From assembly GCF_900115505.1 (NCBI RefSeq), contig NZ_FOWQ01000002.1, forward strand, positions 124,001-188,000: a stretch of DNA of 64,000 nt, in the 5' to 3' direction. Made by a program: the position numbers and the translations under genes. The DNA comes from Geodermatophilus dictyosporus (GTDB lineage Bacteria; Actinomycetota; Actinomycetes; Mycobacteriales; Geodermatophilaceae). How positions within the stretch are numbered: the stretch's first letter is position 1; each line of letters begins with the position of its first letter. The notes beneath the pieces are model-generated. The model ran no database searches. It was given only the letters and a program-made list of their open reading frames with translations, and was not told where the DNA came from. This document shows positions 33,396 through 50,128 of this stretch, piece after piece.

Positions 33396-34235
33396 CTAAC
33401 GAGGAGCCGGGACCGTGCCCCTGCGTCGGGCGGTGAACCGGCCGTCGGAGCGGGACAGGTCCAGGGGCAGGCCGAAGGTCTCGGAGAGCCGGTCCGCGGT
33501 GAGCACCCCGTCCAGCGGCCCGGCGGCCACCACCCGCCCCCCGCGCAGCAGCAGCGCGTGCGTGTAGCCCGGCGGGATCTCCTCGACGTGGTGGGTGACC
33601 AGCACCTGCGCCGGCGCGGCGGGCGAGGCGGCGAGCTCGGACAGCCGGCCGACCAGGTCCTCCCGGCCACCGAGGTCGAGCCCGGCGCCGGGCTCGTCGA
33701 GCAGCAGCAGCTCGGGGTCGGGCATCAGCGCGCGGGCGATCTGGGCCCGCTTGCGCTCGCCCTCCGACAGGGTGCCGAAGGGCCGGTGCGCGATGCCCGC
33801 GACGCCCCACTGCTGCATGAGGGCGGCGGCCCGCGACAGGTCGTGGATGTCGTAGCGCTCCCGCCACCGGCCGACGACGGCGTACCCGGCGGAGACGACG
33901 ACGTCGCCGGTGCGCTCCCCCGGCTCGATGCGCTGGGCCAGCGCGGCGCTGGTCAGCCCGATCCGCGGCCGCAGCTCGAAGACGTCGACCGCGCCCAGCG
34001 TCTCGCCGAGCAGCGTCACCTCGCCCCGCGTGGGGTGCAGGTGCGCGCCGGCCAGCTGCAGCAGCGTCGTCTTGCCCGCGCCGTTGGGACCGAGGACGAC
34101 CCAGCGCTGGTCGGGCAGGACGGTCCAGTCCACCCCCTGCAGCAGGTGCGTCTGGCCGCGGACGACGTCCACCCCGCGCATCTCGACGACGCTCTCGGGT
34201 CCGGCGGGCCGGGGGGACGCGGCGCTGCTCGACAC
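33396..34235 (-). CDS. ABC transporter ATP-binding protein
   Basis: A 279-residue stand-alone ATPase: Walker A GPNGAGKTTLLQL, signature LSEGERKRAQIARAL, Walker B LLLLDEPGAGLD and VTHHVEEIPPGYTHALLL. It resembles the YlmA-like group of soluble ABC ATPases, which lack an obvious permease partner; none lies nearby. GTG 34235 (VSSSAASPRPAG) is chosen; an internal ATG (MRGVDVVRG) would remove an 18-residue tail. It diverges from glgX. Confidence 0.85.
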   Translation of the reverse strand: MSSSAASPRPAGPESVVEMRGVDVVRGQTHLLQGVDWTVLPDQRWVVLGPNGAGKTTLLQLAGAHLHPTRGEVTLLGETLGAVDVFELRPRIGLTSAALAQRIEPGERTGDVVVSAGYAVVGRWRERYDIHDLSRAAALMQQWGVAGIAHRPFGTLSEGERKRAQIARALMPDPELLLLDEPGAGLDLGGREDLVGRLSELAASPAAPAQVLVTHHVEEIPPGYTHALLLRGGRVVAAGPLDGVLTADRLSETFGLPLDLSRSDGRFTARRRGTVPAPR

Positions 34236-34286
34236 GACCCCATCCAACCAACAGCCCGCGTCCCGCCGCCCGTCAGCCGGACTTGG

Positions 34287-34292
34287 CAGTAT
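34287..34292 (+). promoter_or_regulatory. -10-like element of glgX
   Basis: CAGTAT, 6 bases before the GTG at 34299, with no Shine-Dalgarno. Confidence 0.4.
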
Positions 34293-34298
34293 CGCCGG

Positions 34299-36446
<2,148 letters not shown>

Positions 36447-36455
36447 CGCCGCGAC

Positions 36456-36491
36456 GGCGGAGCCCCGCCCAAGGACGGCCGGGGCTCCGCC
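36456..36491 (+). terminator. Hairpin terminator of glgX
   Basis: A 12-bp stem (GGCGGAGCCCCG/CGGGGCTCCGCC) with a 12-base loop, starting 9 bases after the glgX stop. Confidence 0.7.
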
Positions 36492-36601
36492 GGGTCGGGG
36501 ACGGCACTCCCCAGGGTGGACCGGTCGCGGGGCCCGGAGGGTCCCCGGCCGGGACACGGGCAGCGGCTCCGCGCAGGTCGGGGACGGCTCCTGGCCGCGG
36601 T

Positions 36602-36619
36602 GTCGGCCGGCAGGCCGAC
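36602..36619 (-). terminator. Short hairpin after the FHA gene
   Basis: GTCGGCC/GGCCGAC with a 4-base loop, 7 bases beyond the FHA stop on the minus strand, in the convergent interval with glgX. Confidence 0.4.
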
Positions 36620-36626
36620 GATGTGC

Positions 36627-37631
36627 TCAGTCCTGCGGGAGCTCGTAGGTGATGACGGTCCAGCCGAGCAGCAGGCGGTCGCCGTCGGAGAGCGGGTGGG
36701 CGACGCCGGGCTCGAGCTGGGTCCACTCGGTGGCCTCGGGGCCGGCGACGTGGGTGCCGTTGAGCGAGCCCAGGTCGGTGAGGGTGACCTCGTTGCCGCT
36801 GCGCTGGATCGCGGCGTGCGCCGAGGACAGCACGTTCTGCGTGTCGGCGATCGGCACCGGGCGGGCCGTCCCGCTGGTGACCAGCTCGTGGCTGTCGGGA
36901 CGGCGGCCGAGCACCAGGTCCTCGTCGACGGTCACGACCAGCCCGTCGTCGAAGCGCAGCACCGGCGCGACGACGTCGGGCTTCCAGAACGCCGTCTCCT
37001 CACCGCCCTTGTCGGCGGGGGCCGGCGAGCCGACCACGGACGAGCCGGCCCCGCCGAACGGCGAGCCGCCGAAGCCCGCCGAGGCACCGGCGAACCCGGC
37101 GTCGGAACCGGCGGTGTAGGAGGACGGCTGCGCGGTCGCCGGCGGCGCGGCGGCCGAGGCGTGCGCCGTGGCGGCCAGCTGCAGGAGCGCGCCCGAGCCG
37201 GGGACCGTGCCCTCGGTCAGGTCGTAGGCCACCCCCGGCGGCATCTGCGGCGCGGCCTGGCCGGGGCCGACGTAGAGGGTCGACCCCACCGGGAAGCCGG
37301 CGGCGACGCTGCACCCGTCGACCGGCGAGCCCGACACCGGGACGCCGTCGACGGCGGGCTGGCCCTTGCCCGACCACAGGGCGACGCCGGTGCCCGACCC
37401 CTCGGCCGAGTCGACGAGCACCAGGGCGAAGGACGCCCCGCCGCCGGCGAGCGGGGCGACCTGGGCGGCGACGGCCGCGAGCACGCGGTCGGCGCCGGGG
37501 CCGGTCACGCCAAGGCAGGCGTGCAGTGCGGCGACCAGGGCGGGCGAACCGGGAGCGTCCACCCAGAGCAGCCCACCGCCGCGTCGGGCGACGACGGCGT
37601 CTCCGGGCAGGACTTCACAGCGGTCGGGCAT
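36627..37631 (-). CDS. FHA-domain protein in the glucan cluster
   Basis: A 334-residue protein with a C-terminal forkhead-associated domain that binds phosphothreonine. The FHA residues are intact: LGRRPDSHE (near 240), SSAHAAIQ (near 268) and [12 protein letters not shown] (near 290). The N-terminal ~130 residues ([18 protein letters not shown]...) form a conserved-looking alpha/beta domain I do not recognise, followed by a Gly/Ala/Ser-rich linker. Its place between glgX and glgP suggests a link between Ser/Thr phosphorylation and glucan turnover, which is inference. ATG 37631 is 7 bases after TAGGCT. Confidence 0.83.
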   Translation of the reverse strand: MPDRCEVLPGDAVVARRGGGLLWVDAPGSPALVAALHACLGVTGPGADRVLAAVAAQVAPLAGGGASFALVLVDSAEGSGTGVALWSGKGQPAVDGVPVSGSPVDGCSVAAGFPVGSTLYVGPGQAAPQMPPGVAYDLTEGTVPGSGALLQLAATAHASAAAPPATAQPSSYTAGSDAGFAGASAGFGGSPFGGAGSSVVGSPAPADKGGEETAFWKPDVVAPVLRFDDGLVVTVDEDLVLGRRPDSHELVTSGTARPVPIADTQNVLSSAHAAIQRSGNEVTLTDLGSLNGTHVAGPEATEWTQLEPGVAHPLSDGDRLLLGWTVITYELPQD

Positions 37632-37638
37632 GCGCGCC

Positions 37639-37644
37639 AGCCTA
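37639..37644 (-). promoter_or_regulatory. -10-like element of the FHA gene
   Basis: TAGGCT on the minus strand, 7 bases before the ATG at 37631. Confidence 0.45.
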
Positions 37645-37757
37645 GTGACCAGCGGGGCGAGTGGGCGTCCCGGCGCCACCGCCACGCCGGTTCGCGCGCC
37701 CGGTGGGGACGCTGCGACCGGCGTGACGGCTGGGGTGCCCGCGCGGGGTCGCGCCCG

Positions 37758-40307
37758 CTACGCCGAGCGGACGAGCCCCAGCTCAGCGGGGTCGGCGAGG
37801 TGCTCGGAGTGCGGCAGCACGCGCACGGTGTACCCGAACGCGCCGGTCCGCTCCAGCGGCAGCGTGGCGCTGAACCAGTGCCGGGAGCCCTCGGTGTGCT
37901 CGTGCTCCATGGGCACCGTCGTCACCTCGTGCAGGCCGTCGGCGTCGTCGACCCGCCCGTAGGCCGCCTGCACCTGCACGTCGGCCGGGGTCAGCTGCGG
38001 CAGCTCCACCTCGGCGCGCAGGGCCAGCGTCGACCCGATCTCCGGGGTGTCGCCGGCACCGGTGGCCTCGACGTGGGCCACCCGCACGCCGGTCCAGTTC
38101 TCCTGCAGCCGTGCCCGCCACTGCGCCTCGGTGCGCGCGGGGCCGTAGCCGGCGTCGGCCATGGTGCGCGAGGAGCCCGCCGCGGGGACGTAGAGCCCCT
38201 CGACGTAGTCGCGGACCATCCGGGTGGCGAGCACCTTGGGGCCGGTCTCGCGCAGCGTGTGCCGCACCATCTCCACCCAGCGGGTCGGGACGCCGTCGCG
38301 GTCGGTCTCGTAGAACCGCGGCAGCACCTGCGTCGAGAGCAGGTCGTAGATGGCCCGCGCCTCCACGTCGTCGCGGCGCTCGGCGTCGGTGACCCCGTCG
38401 GCGGTCGGGATGGCCCAGCCGTTCTGGCCGTCGAACCACTCGTCCCACCACCCGTCGCGGATGGAGAGGTTGAGCCCGCCGTTGAGCGCCGCCTTCATCC
38501 CCGAGGTGCCGCAGGCCTCCAGCGGCCGCAGCGGGTTGTTCAGCCAGACGTCGCAGCCCCAGTACAGGTAGCGGGCCATGCCGATGTCGTAGCCGGGCAG
38601 GAACGCGATGCGGTGCCGGATCTCGGGGTCGTCGGCGAACTTCACCATCTGCTGGATCAGCTGCTTGCCGCCGTCGTCGGCCGGGTGGCTCTTGCCGGCG
38701 ATGACCAGCTGCACCGGCCGGTCCGGGTCGAGCAGCAGCGCCTTGAGCCGCTGCGGGTCGCGCAGCATGAGCGTCAGCCGCTTGTACGAGGGCACCCGGC
38801 GGGCGAAGCCGATGGTGAGGACGTCGGGGTCGAAGGCGCTGTCGGTCCAGCCGACCTCGGTCTCGGCCGCGCCCCGCGACAGCGCGGTCTCCCGCAGCCG
38901 CCGGCGCACCTCCTCGACCAGCCGGCCGCGCAGCATCCGGCGGGTGGCCCACAGCTCGCCGGCGGGGATGCGGTCGACGCCGTCGAAGACCGCCGCGCCC
39001 CGGCCCTCGGACGGGTCGCCCGTGCGCGAGCTCTGGGTGCCCAGCTCGACCAGCTCGCGGGCGGTCCAGGTGGGCGCGTGCACGCCGTTGGTGATCGAGG
39101 AGATCGGGACGTCGCCCTGGTCGAAGCCGGGCCACAGGTCGCTGAACATCGAGCGGCTGACGTGCCCGTGCAGCTGGCTGACGCCGTTGGCCCGCTGCCC
39201 CAGCCGCAGGCCCATGTGCGCCATGTTGAACTTCGACGGGTCGTCCTCGGCGCCGAGCGGGATCAGGTGCTCCAGCGGGACGCCGAAGCCGGCGAAGTAC
39301 CGCTCGATGAGCGCCCGCGGGAAGCGGTCGATGCCGGCCGGCACCGGGGTGTGGGTGGTGAACACGGTGCCGGCGCGGACGGCCTGCAGCGCCTCGGGGA
39401 AGGACAGCCCGTGGGACTCGGTGAGCTCGCGGATCCGCTCGACGCCCTGGAAGCCGGCGTGACCCTCGTTGGCGTGGAACACCTCCGGCTGTGGCGTGCC
39501 GGTGAGCTGGCAGTAGGTGCGCAGCGCCCGGACCCCGCCGATGCCCAGCAGCATCTCCTGGCGCAGCCGGTGGTCCTCGTCGCCGCCGTAGAGGCGGTCG
39601 GTGACGCCGCGCTCGGCGGGGTTGTTCTCCTCGATGTCGCTGTCGAGGAGCAGCAGCGACACCCGGCCCACCTGCGCCCGCCACACGTGGGCGTGCAGCG
39701 TGCGGCCCTCAGGCAGCGGCACGCTGACGACGGCGGCCGACCCGTCCGGCTGGCGCAGCAGCTTGACCGGCAGCCCGTGCGGGTCCAGCGACGGGTAGCG
39801 CTCGAGCTGCCAGCCGTCGGCCGACAGGCCCTGCTCGAAGTAGCCGGCCCGGTAGAGCAGGCCCACGCCGACCAGCGGCACGCCGAGGTCGGAGGCGGCC
39901 TTGAGGTGGTCGCCGGCGAGGATGCCCAGGCCGCCGGAGTACTGGGGCAGCACCTCGGTGATGCCGAACTCGGCGGAGAAGTAGGCGATGCTGCGCGGGG
40001 CGTCGGGCCCCAGCGACTGGTACCAGTGCGGTGAGGACAGGTAGTCCTCCAGGTCGTCGACGACGTCCTGCATGTGGCGCAGGAACCGGCGGTCGCGCGA
40101 CAGGGTGGCCAGCCGCTCGGCCGACACCTCGCCGAGGACCTTGACCGGGTCGTTGCCGCAGGTCTGCCAGAGCTCGGGGTCGAGCTCCTCGAACAGGTCG
40201 CGGGTCTCGGCGTGCCACGACCAGCGCAGGTTCATGACCAGCTGGGACAGGGGTGTCAGGGCCTCCGGGAGGGCCGCGCGGACGGTGAACCGACGCAGTG
40301 CTCGCAC
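37758..40307 (-). CDS. glgP: Alpha-glucan (maltodextrin) phosphorylase GlgP
   Basis: Releases glucose-1-phosphate from alpha-1,4-glucan. The 849-residue product belongs to the DUF3417-containing phosphorylases of actinobacteria: an N-terminal helical domain (LSQLVMNLRWSWHAETRDLF), IAYFSAEFGITEVLPQYSGGLGILAGDHLK, EVFHANEGHAGF, GFARRVPSYKRLTLML, and the PLP lysine near residue 605 in ACGTSGMKAALNG. GTG 40307 is 6 bases after TAGGCT and lacks a Shine-Dalgarno. It diverges from glgE across 130 bases, so degradation and synthesis start from one regulatory interval. Confidence 0.95.
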   Translation of the reverse strand: MRALRRFTVRAALPEALTPLSQLVMNLRWSWHAETRDLFEELDPELWQTCGNDPVKVLGEVSAERLATLSRDRRFLRHMQDVVDDLEDYLSSPHWYQSLGPDAPRSIAYFSAEFGITEVLPQYSGGLGILAGDHLKAASDLGVPLVGVGLLYRAGYFEQGLSADGWQLERYPSLDPHGLPVKLLRQPDGSAAVVSVPLPEGRTLHAHVWRAQVGRVSLLLLDSDIEENNPAERGVTDRLYGGDEDHRLRQEMLLGIGGVRALRTYCQLTGTPQPEVFHANEGHAGFQGVERIRELTESHGLSFPEALQAVRAGTVFTTHTPVPAGIDRFPRALIERYFAGFGVPLEHLIPLGAEDDPSKFNMAHMGLRLGQRANGVSQLHGHVSRSMFSDLWPGFDQGDVPISSITNGVHAPTWTARELVELGTQSSRTGDPSEGRGAAVFDGVDRIPAGELWATRRMLRGRLVEEVRRRLRETALSRGAAETEVGWTDSAFDPDVLTIGFARRVPSYKRLTLMLRDPQRLKALLLDPDRPVQLVIAGKSHPADDGGKQLIQQMVKFADDPEIRHRIAFLPGYDIGMARYLYWGCDVWLNNPLRPLEACGTSGMKAALNGGLNLSIRDGWWDEWFDGQNGWAIPTADGVTDAERRDDVEARAIYDLLSTQVLPRFYETDRDGVPTRWVEMVRHTLRETGPKVLATRMVRDYVEGLYVPAAGSSRTMADAGYGPARTEAQWRARLQENWTGVRVAHVEATGAGDTPEIGSTLALRAEVELPQLTPADVQVQAAYGRVDDADGLHEVTTVPMEHEHTEGSRHWFSATLPLERTGAFGYTVRVLPHSEHLADPAELGLVRSA

Positions 40308-40313
40308 GCCGAG

Positions 40314-40319
40314 AGCCTA
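40314..40319 (-). promoter_or_regulatory. -10-like element of glgP
   Basis: TAGGCT on the minus strand, 6 bases before the GTG at 40307. It is identical to the element of the FHA gene. Confidence 0.5.
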
Positions 40320-40424
40320 GTCAGCGATCCCCGCCGGGACAGGGCCGGACCGGCGCGCCACCCCCGTGTTGGGGAACCGTGCGGTCCCCTCGGCGGCCGA
40401 TGTGTGGCCGGTCCCCGGGGTGGA

Positions 40425-40430
40425 TAGCGT
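40425..40430 (+). promoter_or_regulatory. -10-like element of the glgE-treS-mak-glgB run
   Basis: TAGCGT, 7 bases before the ATG of glgE. It faces the glgP element about 105 bases away. Confidence 0.5.
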
Positions 40431-40437
40431 GGCCCGG

Positions 40438-42465
<2,028 letters not shown>

Positions 42466-42474
42466 CCCCTCCTC

Positions 42475-42516
42475 CCCACCACTCGCAGGCTCGCGGCGGG
42501 CCCCTGCAGGGGCCGC
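42475..42516 (+). repeat. Dispersed palindromic repeat, copy A
   Basis: A 42-base element ending in a strong inverted repeat (GGCCCCTGCAGGGGCC, 42499-42514). It matches copy B at 50129-50173 over nearly its full length apart from a few substitutions and indels. It lies between glgE and treS and could attenuate or process the transcript. Confidence 0.6.
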
Positions 42517-42559
42517 ACCCCACCCACCACCGACACACTCACGAGGGCCACCCGCACCG

Positions 42560-44406
<1,847 letters not shown>

Positions 44407-44410
<4 letters not shown>

Positions 44411-45774
44411 GCACCGCCCTGACCGAGCTGCTGCGCGACTGGATGCCGCACCAGCGCTGGTTCGGTGGCAAGGGCCGCGAGTGGGCCGAGGTCACCGAGG
44501 AGGGGTTCTTCCTCTCCCGCACCGAGCCGGTGGTCTCGGTGCACCGCGTCCGGGTCGGCTACACCGACGGCGCCACCGAGACCTACCTGGTGCCGCTGTC
44601 GTGGCGGGCCCACCCCGAGGAGGAGCTGAGCTCGGCGTTCATCGGCGCCGTCCCCGGGGCCGACCGGGAGAACTACGCCTACGACGCGATGCGCGACCGC
44701 GACGCGACGGTGCCGTGGCTGACCCACCTGGTGGCCGCCTCGACCGTCGGGCCGATGCACTTCCACCCGGCCGGTGTCGCGTCGATCCCCGACGGTGCGC
44801 CCGGCGACATCGTGTCCACCGAGCAGAGCAACACCTCGCTGGTCTACGGCCAGGACGCGATCTTCAAGCTGTTCCGCCGGCTCGAGCCCGGGCTCAACCC
44901 CGACGTGGAGATCCACGACGCCCTGCGACGCACCGAGAACAAGCACATCGCGCCGCTGCTCGGCCACATCGAGATCGACGAGCCCGGCGCCGAGCCCGCG
45001 ACCGCGGCGATGCTGCAGACGTTCGTGCGGGGCGCCAGCGACGGGTGGCGGCTGGCCACCGCCAGCGTCCGGGACCTCTACGCCGAGGGCGACCTGCACG
45101 CCGACGAGGTGGGCGGCGACTTCGCCGCCGACAGCGAGCGGCTGGGTGCGGCGACCGCGTCGGTGCACGCCGACCTCGCGCAGGTGCTGCCCAGCGAGCC
45201 GGCCGACCGGGAGTGGTTCGGCGCCACCGCGCAGGCGATGGCCGCGCGGCTGGAGCAGGCGCTGGCCGTCGTCCCGCAGCTGGAGGAGCACCTCGCCGGC
45301 CTGCGCGCGGTCTACGCGCGGGTGGCCGACAGCCCCGAGACCGTGCTGCGCCAGCGGGTGCACGGCGACCTGCACCTGGGCCAGGTGCTGCGGACGGCGA
45401 CCGGCTGGGTGGTCCTGGACTTCGAGGGCGAGCCGGCCCGGCCGCTGGCCGAGCGGCGCCAGCTCGACAGCCCGCTGCGCGACGTCGCGGGCATGCTGCG
45501 CAGCTTCGACTACGCCGCGCGCCACATGCTCGTGGAGCAGCCCGGCGACCCGCAGCGTGCGTACCGGGCGCAGGAGTGGGCAGTGCGCAACCGCGGGGCC
45601 TTCTGCACCGGCTACTCCGCCGCCAGCGGGATGGACCCGTGCGGGGACTCCCCCCTGCTGCGGGCCTTCGAGGCGGACAAGGCCGTCTACGAGTGCGTCT
45701 ACGAGGCGCGCAACCGGCCGCACTGGCTGATGATCCCGCTGCACTCGCTGTCCCGGCTCACGGCCGAGGCATGA
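44407..45774 (+). CDS. mak: Maltokinase Mak (Pep2)
   Basis: Phosphorylates maltose to maltose-1-phosphate, the GlgE donor; in mycobacteria it forms a complex with TreS. The 455-residue product has the aminoglycoside-kinase-like fold: [15 protein letters not shown] cap, catalytic loop [10 protein letters not shown] (His319, Asp321) and metal-binding [16 protein letters not shown] 44407 overlaps the treS stop and follows GGAGGAACCCG. Confidence 0.95.
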
Positions 45775-48596
45775 CCGGCCCCCGCAGCACGGCCCCACAC
45801 GACGAGGCAGAGGACGGCAACGCGACGATGACGACGAACGAATCGACGGACGCGCCGGCCACCAAGGAGGAGCTCCAGCGGGTGGTCGAGGAGAGGACGG
45901 CGCAGGCCGAGGCGGCCGAGAGCGAGCCCGTCGTCAACCCCTCCCCCGCCAGGAAGCGCGCCCCGGCCAAGAAGGCCGCCGCGAAGAAGGCCCCCGCGAA
46001 GAAGGCCGCCGCCGCCGCGACCGCGGACGGCGGCGACGCCGAGCCCGCCGCCCCGAAGAAGGCCAAGCGGACGACGAAGAAGGCCGCAGCCACGGCCACG
46101 GCCGCGGCCGAGCGCACCCCGGCGGGGCGGACCGCCGCCGACACCGCGGCGGTGCCCACCGAGGAGGTCGTGGCCGAGCAGGGAGGCACCGCGACGCCGG
46201 TGGTGGCCCCCGCGCCGATCGCGGAGCCCGGGTCGCCGGCGGGCGCGCCCGCCGGGCAGCCCGAGGCGCCCGACCCGGACCCGGCCGCGCCGTCGACCCC
46301 GCAGGCCCCGGAGGCGGCACCCGAGCCGGCACCCGAGCCGGCACCGCAGGCCCCGTCCGAGGAGCAGGCCGGCGGCCCGGTCACCGGCGAGGCGGTGCCC
46401 GACGACGTCAGCGCCGACGACCTGCGCGCCGTCGTCGAGGGCTGGTCGCGCGACCCGCACCGCGTGCTCGGCGCCCACCCGGCGGCCGACGGCTGGGTGG
46501 TGCGCACACTGCGTCCCGACGCGGTCTCGGTAGCCGTCGTCGACCAGGACGACACCCGCTACGAGGCCCAGCAGATCCACGGCAGCGGCGTCTTCGAGGC
46601 CACCCTGCCGACGCAGCCCGGCGACTACCGGATCGAGGTCGGCTACCTCGACGGCCGGGGCGGCCGCGACACCTACGTCGTCGACGACCCCTACCGCTGG
46701 ATGCCCACGCTCGGCGAGCTCGACCAGTACCTCATCGGCGAGGGCCGCCACGAGCAGCTGTGGCAGGCGCTCGGCGCCCACGTGCGCCGCTACGACACCC
46801 CGCGCGGGCCCGTCGAGGGCGTCTCCTTCGCCGTCTGGGCGCCCAACGCCCAGGGCGTGAAGGTCACCGGCGACTTCGACTACTGGGAGGCCCGCGCCTA
46901 CCCCATGCGCCAGCTGGGCTCCATCGGCGTGTGGGAGCTCTACGTCCCGGGCGTGCAGGCCGGCACCCGGTACCGCTTCCACGTGCTCGGCGCCGACGGC
47001 GTGTGGCGGGAGAAGGCCGACCCGATGGCCTTCGCCACCGAGGTGCCGCCGGCCAACGCGTCGGTGGTCGTCGAGTCCACCCACGAGTGGAACGACGACG
47101 CCTGGCTGGCCGAGCGCGCCCGCGGGAACTGGCACGAGCGGCCGATGAGCGTCTACGAGGTCCACCTCGGCTCGTGGCGGCAGGGCCTGTCCTACCGGGA
47201 GCTGGCCGAGCAGCTGGTCGACTACGCCGTCGAGGCCGGCTTCACCCACCTGGAGTTCCTGCCGGTCGCCGAGCACCCCTTCGGCGGGTCGTGGGGCTAC
47301 CAGGTCACCAGCTACTACGCGCCGACGTCGCGGTTCGGCAGTCCTGACGACTTCCGCCACCTGGTGGACCGGGCTCACCAGGCCGGCCTCGGGATCATCG
47401 TCGACTGGGTACCGGCGCACTTCCCCAAGGACGACTGGGCGCTGGGCCGCTTCGACGGAACCGCGCTCTACGAGCACGCCGACCCCCGCCGCGGCGAGCA
47501 GCCGGACTGGGGCACGTTCGTGTTCAACTTCGGCCGCACCGAGGTGCGCAACTTCCTCGTCGCCAACGCCCTGTTCTGGTGCCAGGAGTTCCACGTCGAC
47601 GGCCTGCGGGTCGACGCCGTCGCCTCGATGCTCTACCTGGACTACTCGCGCAAGGAGGGCGAGTGGATCCCGAACGTGCACGGCGGGCGGGAGAACCTCG
47701 AGGCGGTGTCGTTCCTGCAGGAGGTCAACGCCACCGTCTACCGGGAGGTCCCGGGCGTGGTGACCATCGCCGAGGAGTCCACCGCCTGGCCCGGCGTCAC
47801 CCGTCCCACCCACCTCGGCGGCCTGGGCTTCGGGTTCAAGTGGAACATGGGCTGGATGCACGACTCGCTGTCCTACGTCGAGCGCGAGCCGGTGTACCGC
47901 AGCTACCACCACAACCAGCTGACGTTCTCGATGATGTACGCCTACTCCGAGAACTACGTGCTGCCGATCAGCCACGACGAGGTCGTCTACGGCAAGGGCT
48001 CGCTGCTGCGGAAGATGCCCGGTGACCGGTGGCAGCAGCTGGCCAACGTGCGCAGCTACCTGGCCTACATGTGGGCCCACCCCGGCAAGCAGCTGCTGTT
48101 CATGGGCTCGGAGTTCGCGCAGGACGCCGAGTGGGCCGAGAGCCGCTCGCTGGACTGGTGGCACCTCGACGACCCGGCGCACCGCGGCGTCCTGCAGCTG
48201 GTCACCGACCTCAACGCCCGCTACCGGGAGCTGACCGCACTGTGGTCGCTCGACGTCGACCCGTCCGGGTTCCGGTGGATCGACGCCAACGACGCCTCGG
48301 GCAACGTGCTCAGCTTCCTGCGCCACGGCCGCGGCGGGGACGGCGGCCCGCAGGAGCAGGCGCTGGCCGTCGTCTGCAACTTCTCCGGGCAGGCCCACCA
48401 CGGCTACCGGATCGGCCTGCCGCACGGCGGGCGGTGGCGCGAGGTGCTCAACACCGACGCCGAGGGCTACGGCGGCTCGGGGGTCGGCAACTACGGCGGG
48501 GTGGACGCCGTCGAGGAGTCCTGGCACGGCCAGCCGTACTCGGCGACGCTGTCGGCGCCGCCGCTGGGCACCGTCTGGCTGCTGCACGAGGGGTGA
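45771..48596 (+). CDS. glgB: 1,4-alpha-glucan branching enzyme GlgB with Lys/Ala- and Pro-rich N-terminal extension
   Basis: Introduces alpha-1,6 branches. At 941 residues it is about 210 longer than usual. The tail holds a KKA/AKK-repeat basic stretch (~60-105, histone H1-like) and then an Ala/Pro/Glu-rich stretch (~110-210). The GlgB core starts near 212 ([25 protein letters not shown]): N1 domain, CBM48, GH13 barrel with [16 protein letters not shown], nucleophile Asp near 614 in [13 protein letters not shown], Glu near 667 in [10 protein letters not shown] and [17 protein letters not shown] 45771 overlaps the mak stop (ATGA); a second ATG at 45828 would shorten the tail by 19 residues. 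Confidence 0.95.
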   Translation: MTGPRSTAPHDEAEDGNATMTTNESTDAPATKEELQRVVEERTAQAEAAESEPVVNPSPARKRAPAKKAAAKKAPAKKAAAAATADGGDAEPAAPKKAKRTTKKAAATATAAAERTPAGRTAADTAAVPTEEVVAEQGGTATPVVAPAPIAEPGSPAGAPAGQPEAPDPDPAAPSTPQAPEAAPEPAPEPAPQAPSEEQAGGPVTGEAVPDDVSADDLRAVVEGWSRDPHRVLGAHPAADGWVVRTLRPDAVSVAVVDQDDTRYEAQQIHGSGVFEATLPTQPGDYRIEVGYLDGRGGRDTYVVDDPYRWMPTLGELDQYLIGEGRHEQLWQALGAHVRRYDTPRGPVEGVSFAVWAPNAQGVKVTGDFDYWEARAYPMRQLGSIGVWELYVPGVQAGTRYRFHVLGADGVWREKADPMAFATEVPPANASVVVESTHEWNDDAWLAERARGNWHERPMSVYEVHLGSWRQGLSYRELAEQLVDYAVEAGFTHLEFLPVAEHPFGGSWGYQVTSYYAPTSRFGSPDDFRHLVDRAHQAGLGIIVDWVPAHFPKDDWALGRFDGTALYEHADPRRGEQPDWGTFVFNFGRTEVRNFLVANALFWCQEFHVDGLRVDAVASMLYLDYSRKEGEWIPNVHGGRENLEAVSFLQEVNATVYREVPGVVTIAEESTAWPGVTRPTHLGGLGFGFKWNMGWMHDSLSYVEREPVYRSYHHNQLTFSMMYAYSENYVLPISHDEVVYGKGSLLRKMPGDRWQQLANVRSYLAYMWAHPGKQLLFMGSEFAQDAEWAESRSLDWWHLDDPAHRGVLQLVTDLNARYRELTALWSLDVDPSGFRWIDANDASGNVLSFLRHGRGGDGGPQEQALAVVCNFSGQAHHGYRIGLPHGGRWREVLNTDAEGYGGSGVGNYGGVDAVEESWHGQPYSATLSAPPLGTVWLLHEG

Positions 48597-48602
48597 CCCG
48601 CA

Positions 48603-48633
48603 CGGCCGGCGTCCGGGGTCCGGACGCCGGCCG
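48603..48633 (+). terminator. Hairpin terminator of glgE-treS-mak-glgB
   Basis: A perfect 14-bp stem (CGGCCGGCGTCCGG/CCGGACGCCGGCCG) with a 3-base loop, 6 bases after the glgB stop. Confidence 0.8.
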
Positions 48634-48710
48634 CGGGCGTCCGGGCGCCGCCGCCGGTAAGCGGTCTGCTCCGGCGTTCACGCAGGCCCGTCCCGGGTAG
48701 GGGGCCTGCG

Positions 48711-50111
48711 ATGGACCTCCGCTCGCGCTCCCGGGGCGCACTCGTCGTGCTGTCGGCACTCGGCGTCCTGGCGACGTCGGGGTGCTCCTACGTCGTCATC
48801 GGCCAGCCGAGCTCGCAGCTCGCGCCCCAGCAGTCGGTGGGCGACGGCACCGTGCCGATCGTCGGCGCGACCGACGGGCCGATCGACACGCTGGCCCGCA
48901 ACGCGCTGGCCGACCTGGAGACCTACTGGGCCGGGACCTTCCCCGACGTGTACGGGGAGGCCTTCCCGCCGCTGACCGGCGGCTACTTCAGCGTCGACCC
49001 GAACGACGTCGACCCCGGCGCCTACCCCGAGGGCATCGGCTGCGGCACCGACCCGCGCGACCTGGAGAACAACGCCTTCTACTGCTCGGCGCAGGGCGTG
49101 CCCAACTCCGACTCGATCAGCTACGACCGCGCCTTCCTCGGCCAGCTCGCCGCCGAGTACGGCCAGGTGCTGCCCCAGCTGGTCATGGCGCACGAGTTCG
49201 GCCACGCGGTGCAGGGCCGGGTCGGCTACCCGCAGACCTCGATCGCCACCGAGACCCAGGCCGACTGCCTCGCCGGCGCCTGGACGGCGTGGGTCGCCGA
49301 CGGCAGCGCCCAGTACGCGCAGCTCGACACCGACGACCTCGACCAGCTGCTGCGCGGCTACTTCCTGCTGCGCGACCCGGTGGGCACCGGCAGCGGCGAG
49401 CAGCAGGCGCACGGCTCCTACTTCGACCGCGTCTCGGCGTTCCAGGAGGGCTTCGACGACGGCCCGACCGCCTGCCGCGACCGCTTCGGCCCCGACCGGG
49501 TGTTCACCCAGGGCGAGTTCACCAGCGACACCGACTTCGCCAACCGGGGCAACGCGCCCTTCGACGACACCCAGGACATCCTCGCCGCGTCGCTGCCCGA
49601 GTTCTGGAGCCGGGCGTTCGAGGAGGTGCTCGACGGCACCTTCACCGCGCCGGCGCTGGACACCTTCAGCGGCAGCCCGCCGGGGTGCGCGGGCGCCGAC
49701 GTCGCGCTGGTGTACTGCGCCGACGGCGGGGACGGCGACGCGGGCCTGGTCGCCTACGACAGCGGCCTGGCCCGCGACGCCTACGAGCTCGGCGACTTCG
49801 CCGTGGTCACCGGGGTGTCCATCCCCTACGCGCTGGCCGCCCGCGACCAGCTGGGCCTGTCCACCGGCGACACCGGCGCGCTCCAGTCGGCCGTGTGCCT
49901 GACCGGCTGGTACTCCGCGCAGGTCTACAACCAGCAGCTGTCGACGGTGACCATCTCCCCCGGCGACCTCGACGAGAGCGTGCAGTTCCTGCTGGAGTAC
50001 GGCAACGACCCCGACGTCCTCGCCGACGTCGAGCTCACCGGCTTCCAGCTGGTCGACGTCTTCCGCGCCGGCTTCCTGCAGGGCGCCGGCCCCTGCGACG
50101 TGGGCGCCTGA
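48711..50111 (+). CDS. Neutral zinc metallopeptidase lipoprotein (YpfJ-like)
   Basis: A 466-residue extracytoplasmic lipoprotein. Its signal peptide ends in ATSGC with the lipidated cysteine at 25. The zinc motif HEFGH (161-165, in LVMAHEFGHAVQGRVG) and TETQADCLAGAWTAW, which supplies the third ligand, match the COG2321 neutral zinc peptidases. Several cysteine pairs suggest disulfides outside the cell. The C-terminal ~230 residues are not a domain I recognise. ATG 48711 follows AGGGGG at 6-base spacing. Confidence 0.87.
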   Translation: MDLRSRSRGALVVLSALGVLATSGCSYVVIGQPSSQLAPQQSVGDGTVPIVGATDGPIDTLARNALADLETYWAGTFPDVYGEAFPPLTGGYFSVDPNDVDPGAYPEGIGCGTDPRDLENNAFYCSAQGVPNSDSISYDRAFLGQLAAEYGQVLPQLVMAHEFGHAVQGRVGYPQTSIATETQADCLAGAWTAWVADGSAQYAQLDTDDLDQLLRGYFLLRDPVGTGSGEQQAHGSYFDRVSAFQEGFDDGPTACRDRFGPDRVFTQGEFTSDTDFANRGNAPFDDTQDILAASLPEFWSRAFEEVLDGTFTAPALDTFSGSPPGCAGADVALVYCADGGDGDAGLVAYDSGLARDAYELGDFAVVTGVSIPYALAARDQLGLSTGDTGALQSAVCLTGWYSAQVYNQQLSTVTISPGDLDESVQFLLEYGNDPDVLADVELTGFQLVDVFRAGFLQGAGPCDVGA

Positions 50112-50128
50112 GGAAGGACCCCCTCGCC

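Noticed and set aside
45951-46085. Repeated AAGAAGGCC units considered as a DNA tandem repeat or CRISPR
   Set aside because: They encode the KKA block of GlgB in frame with irregular spacing, and no spacers or constant repeats exist. No CRISPR array was seen anywhere.
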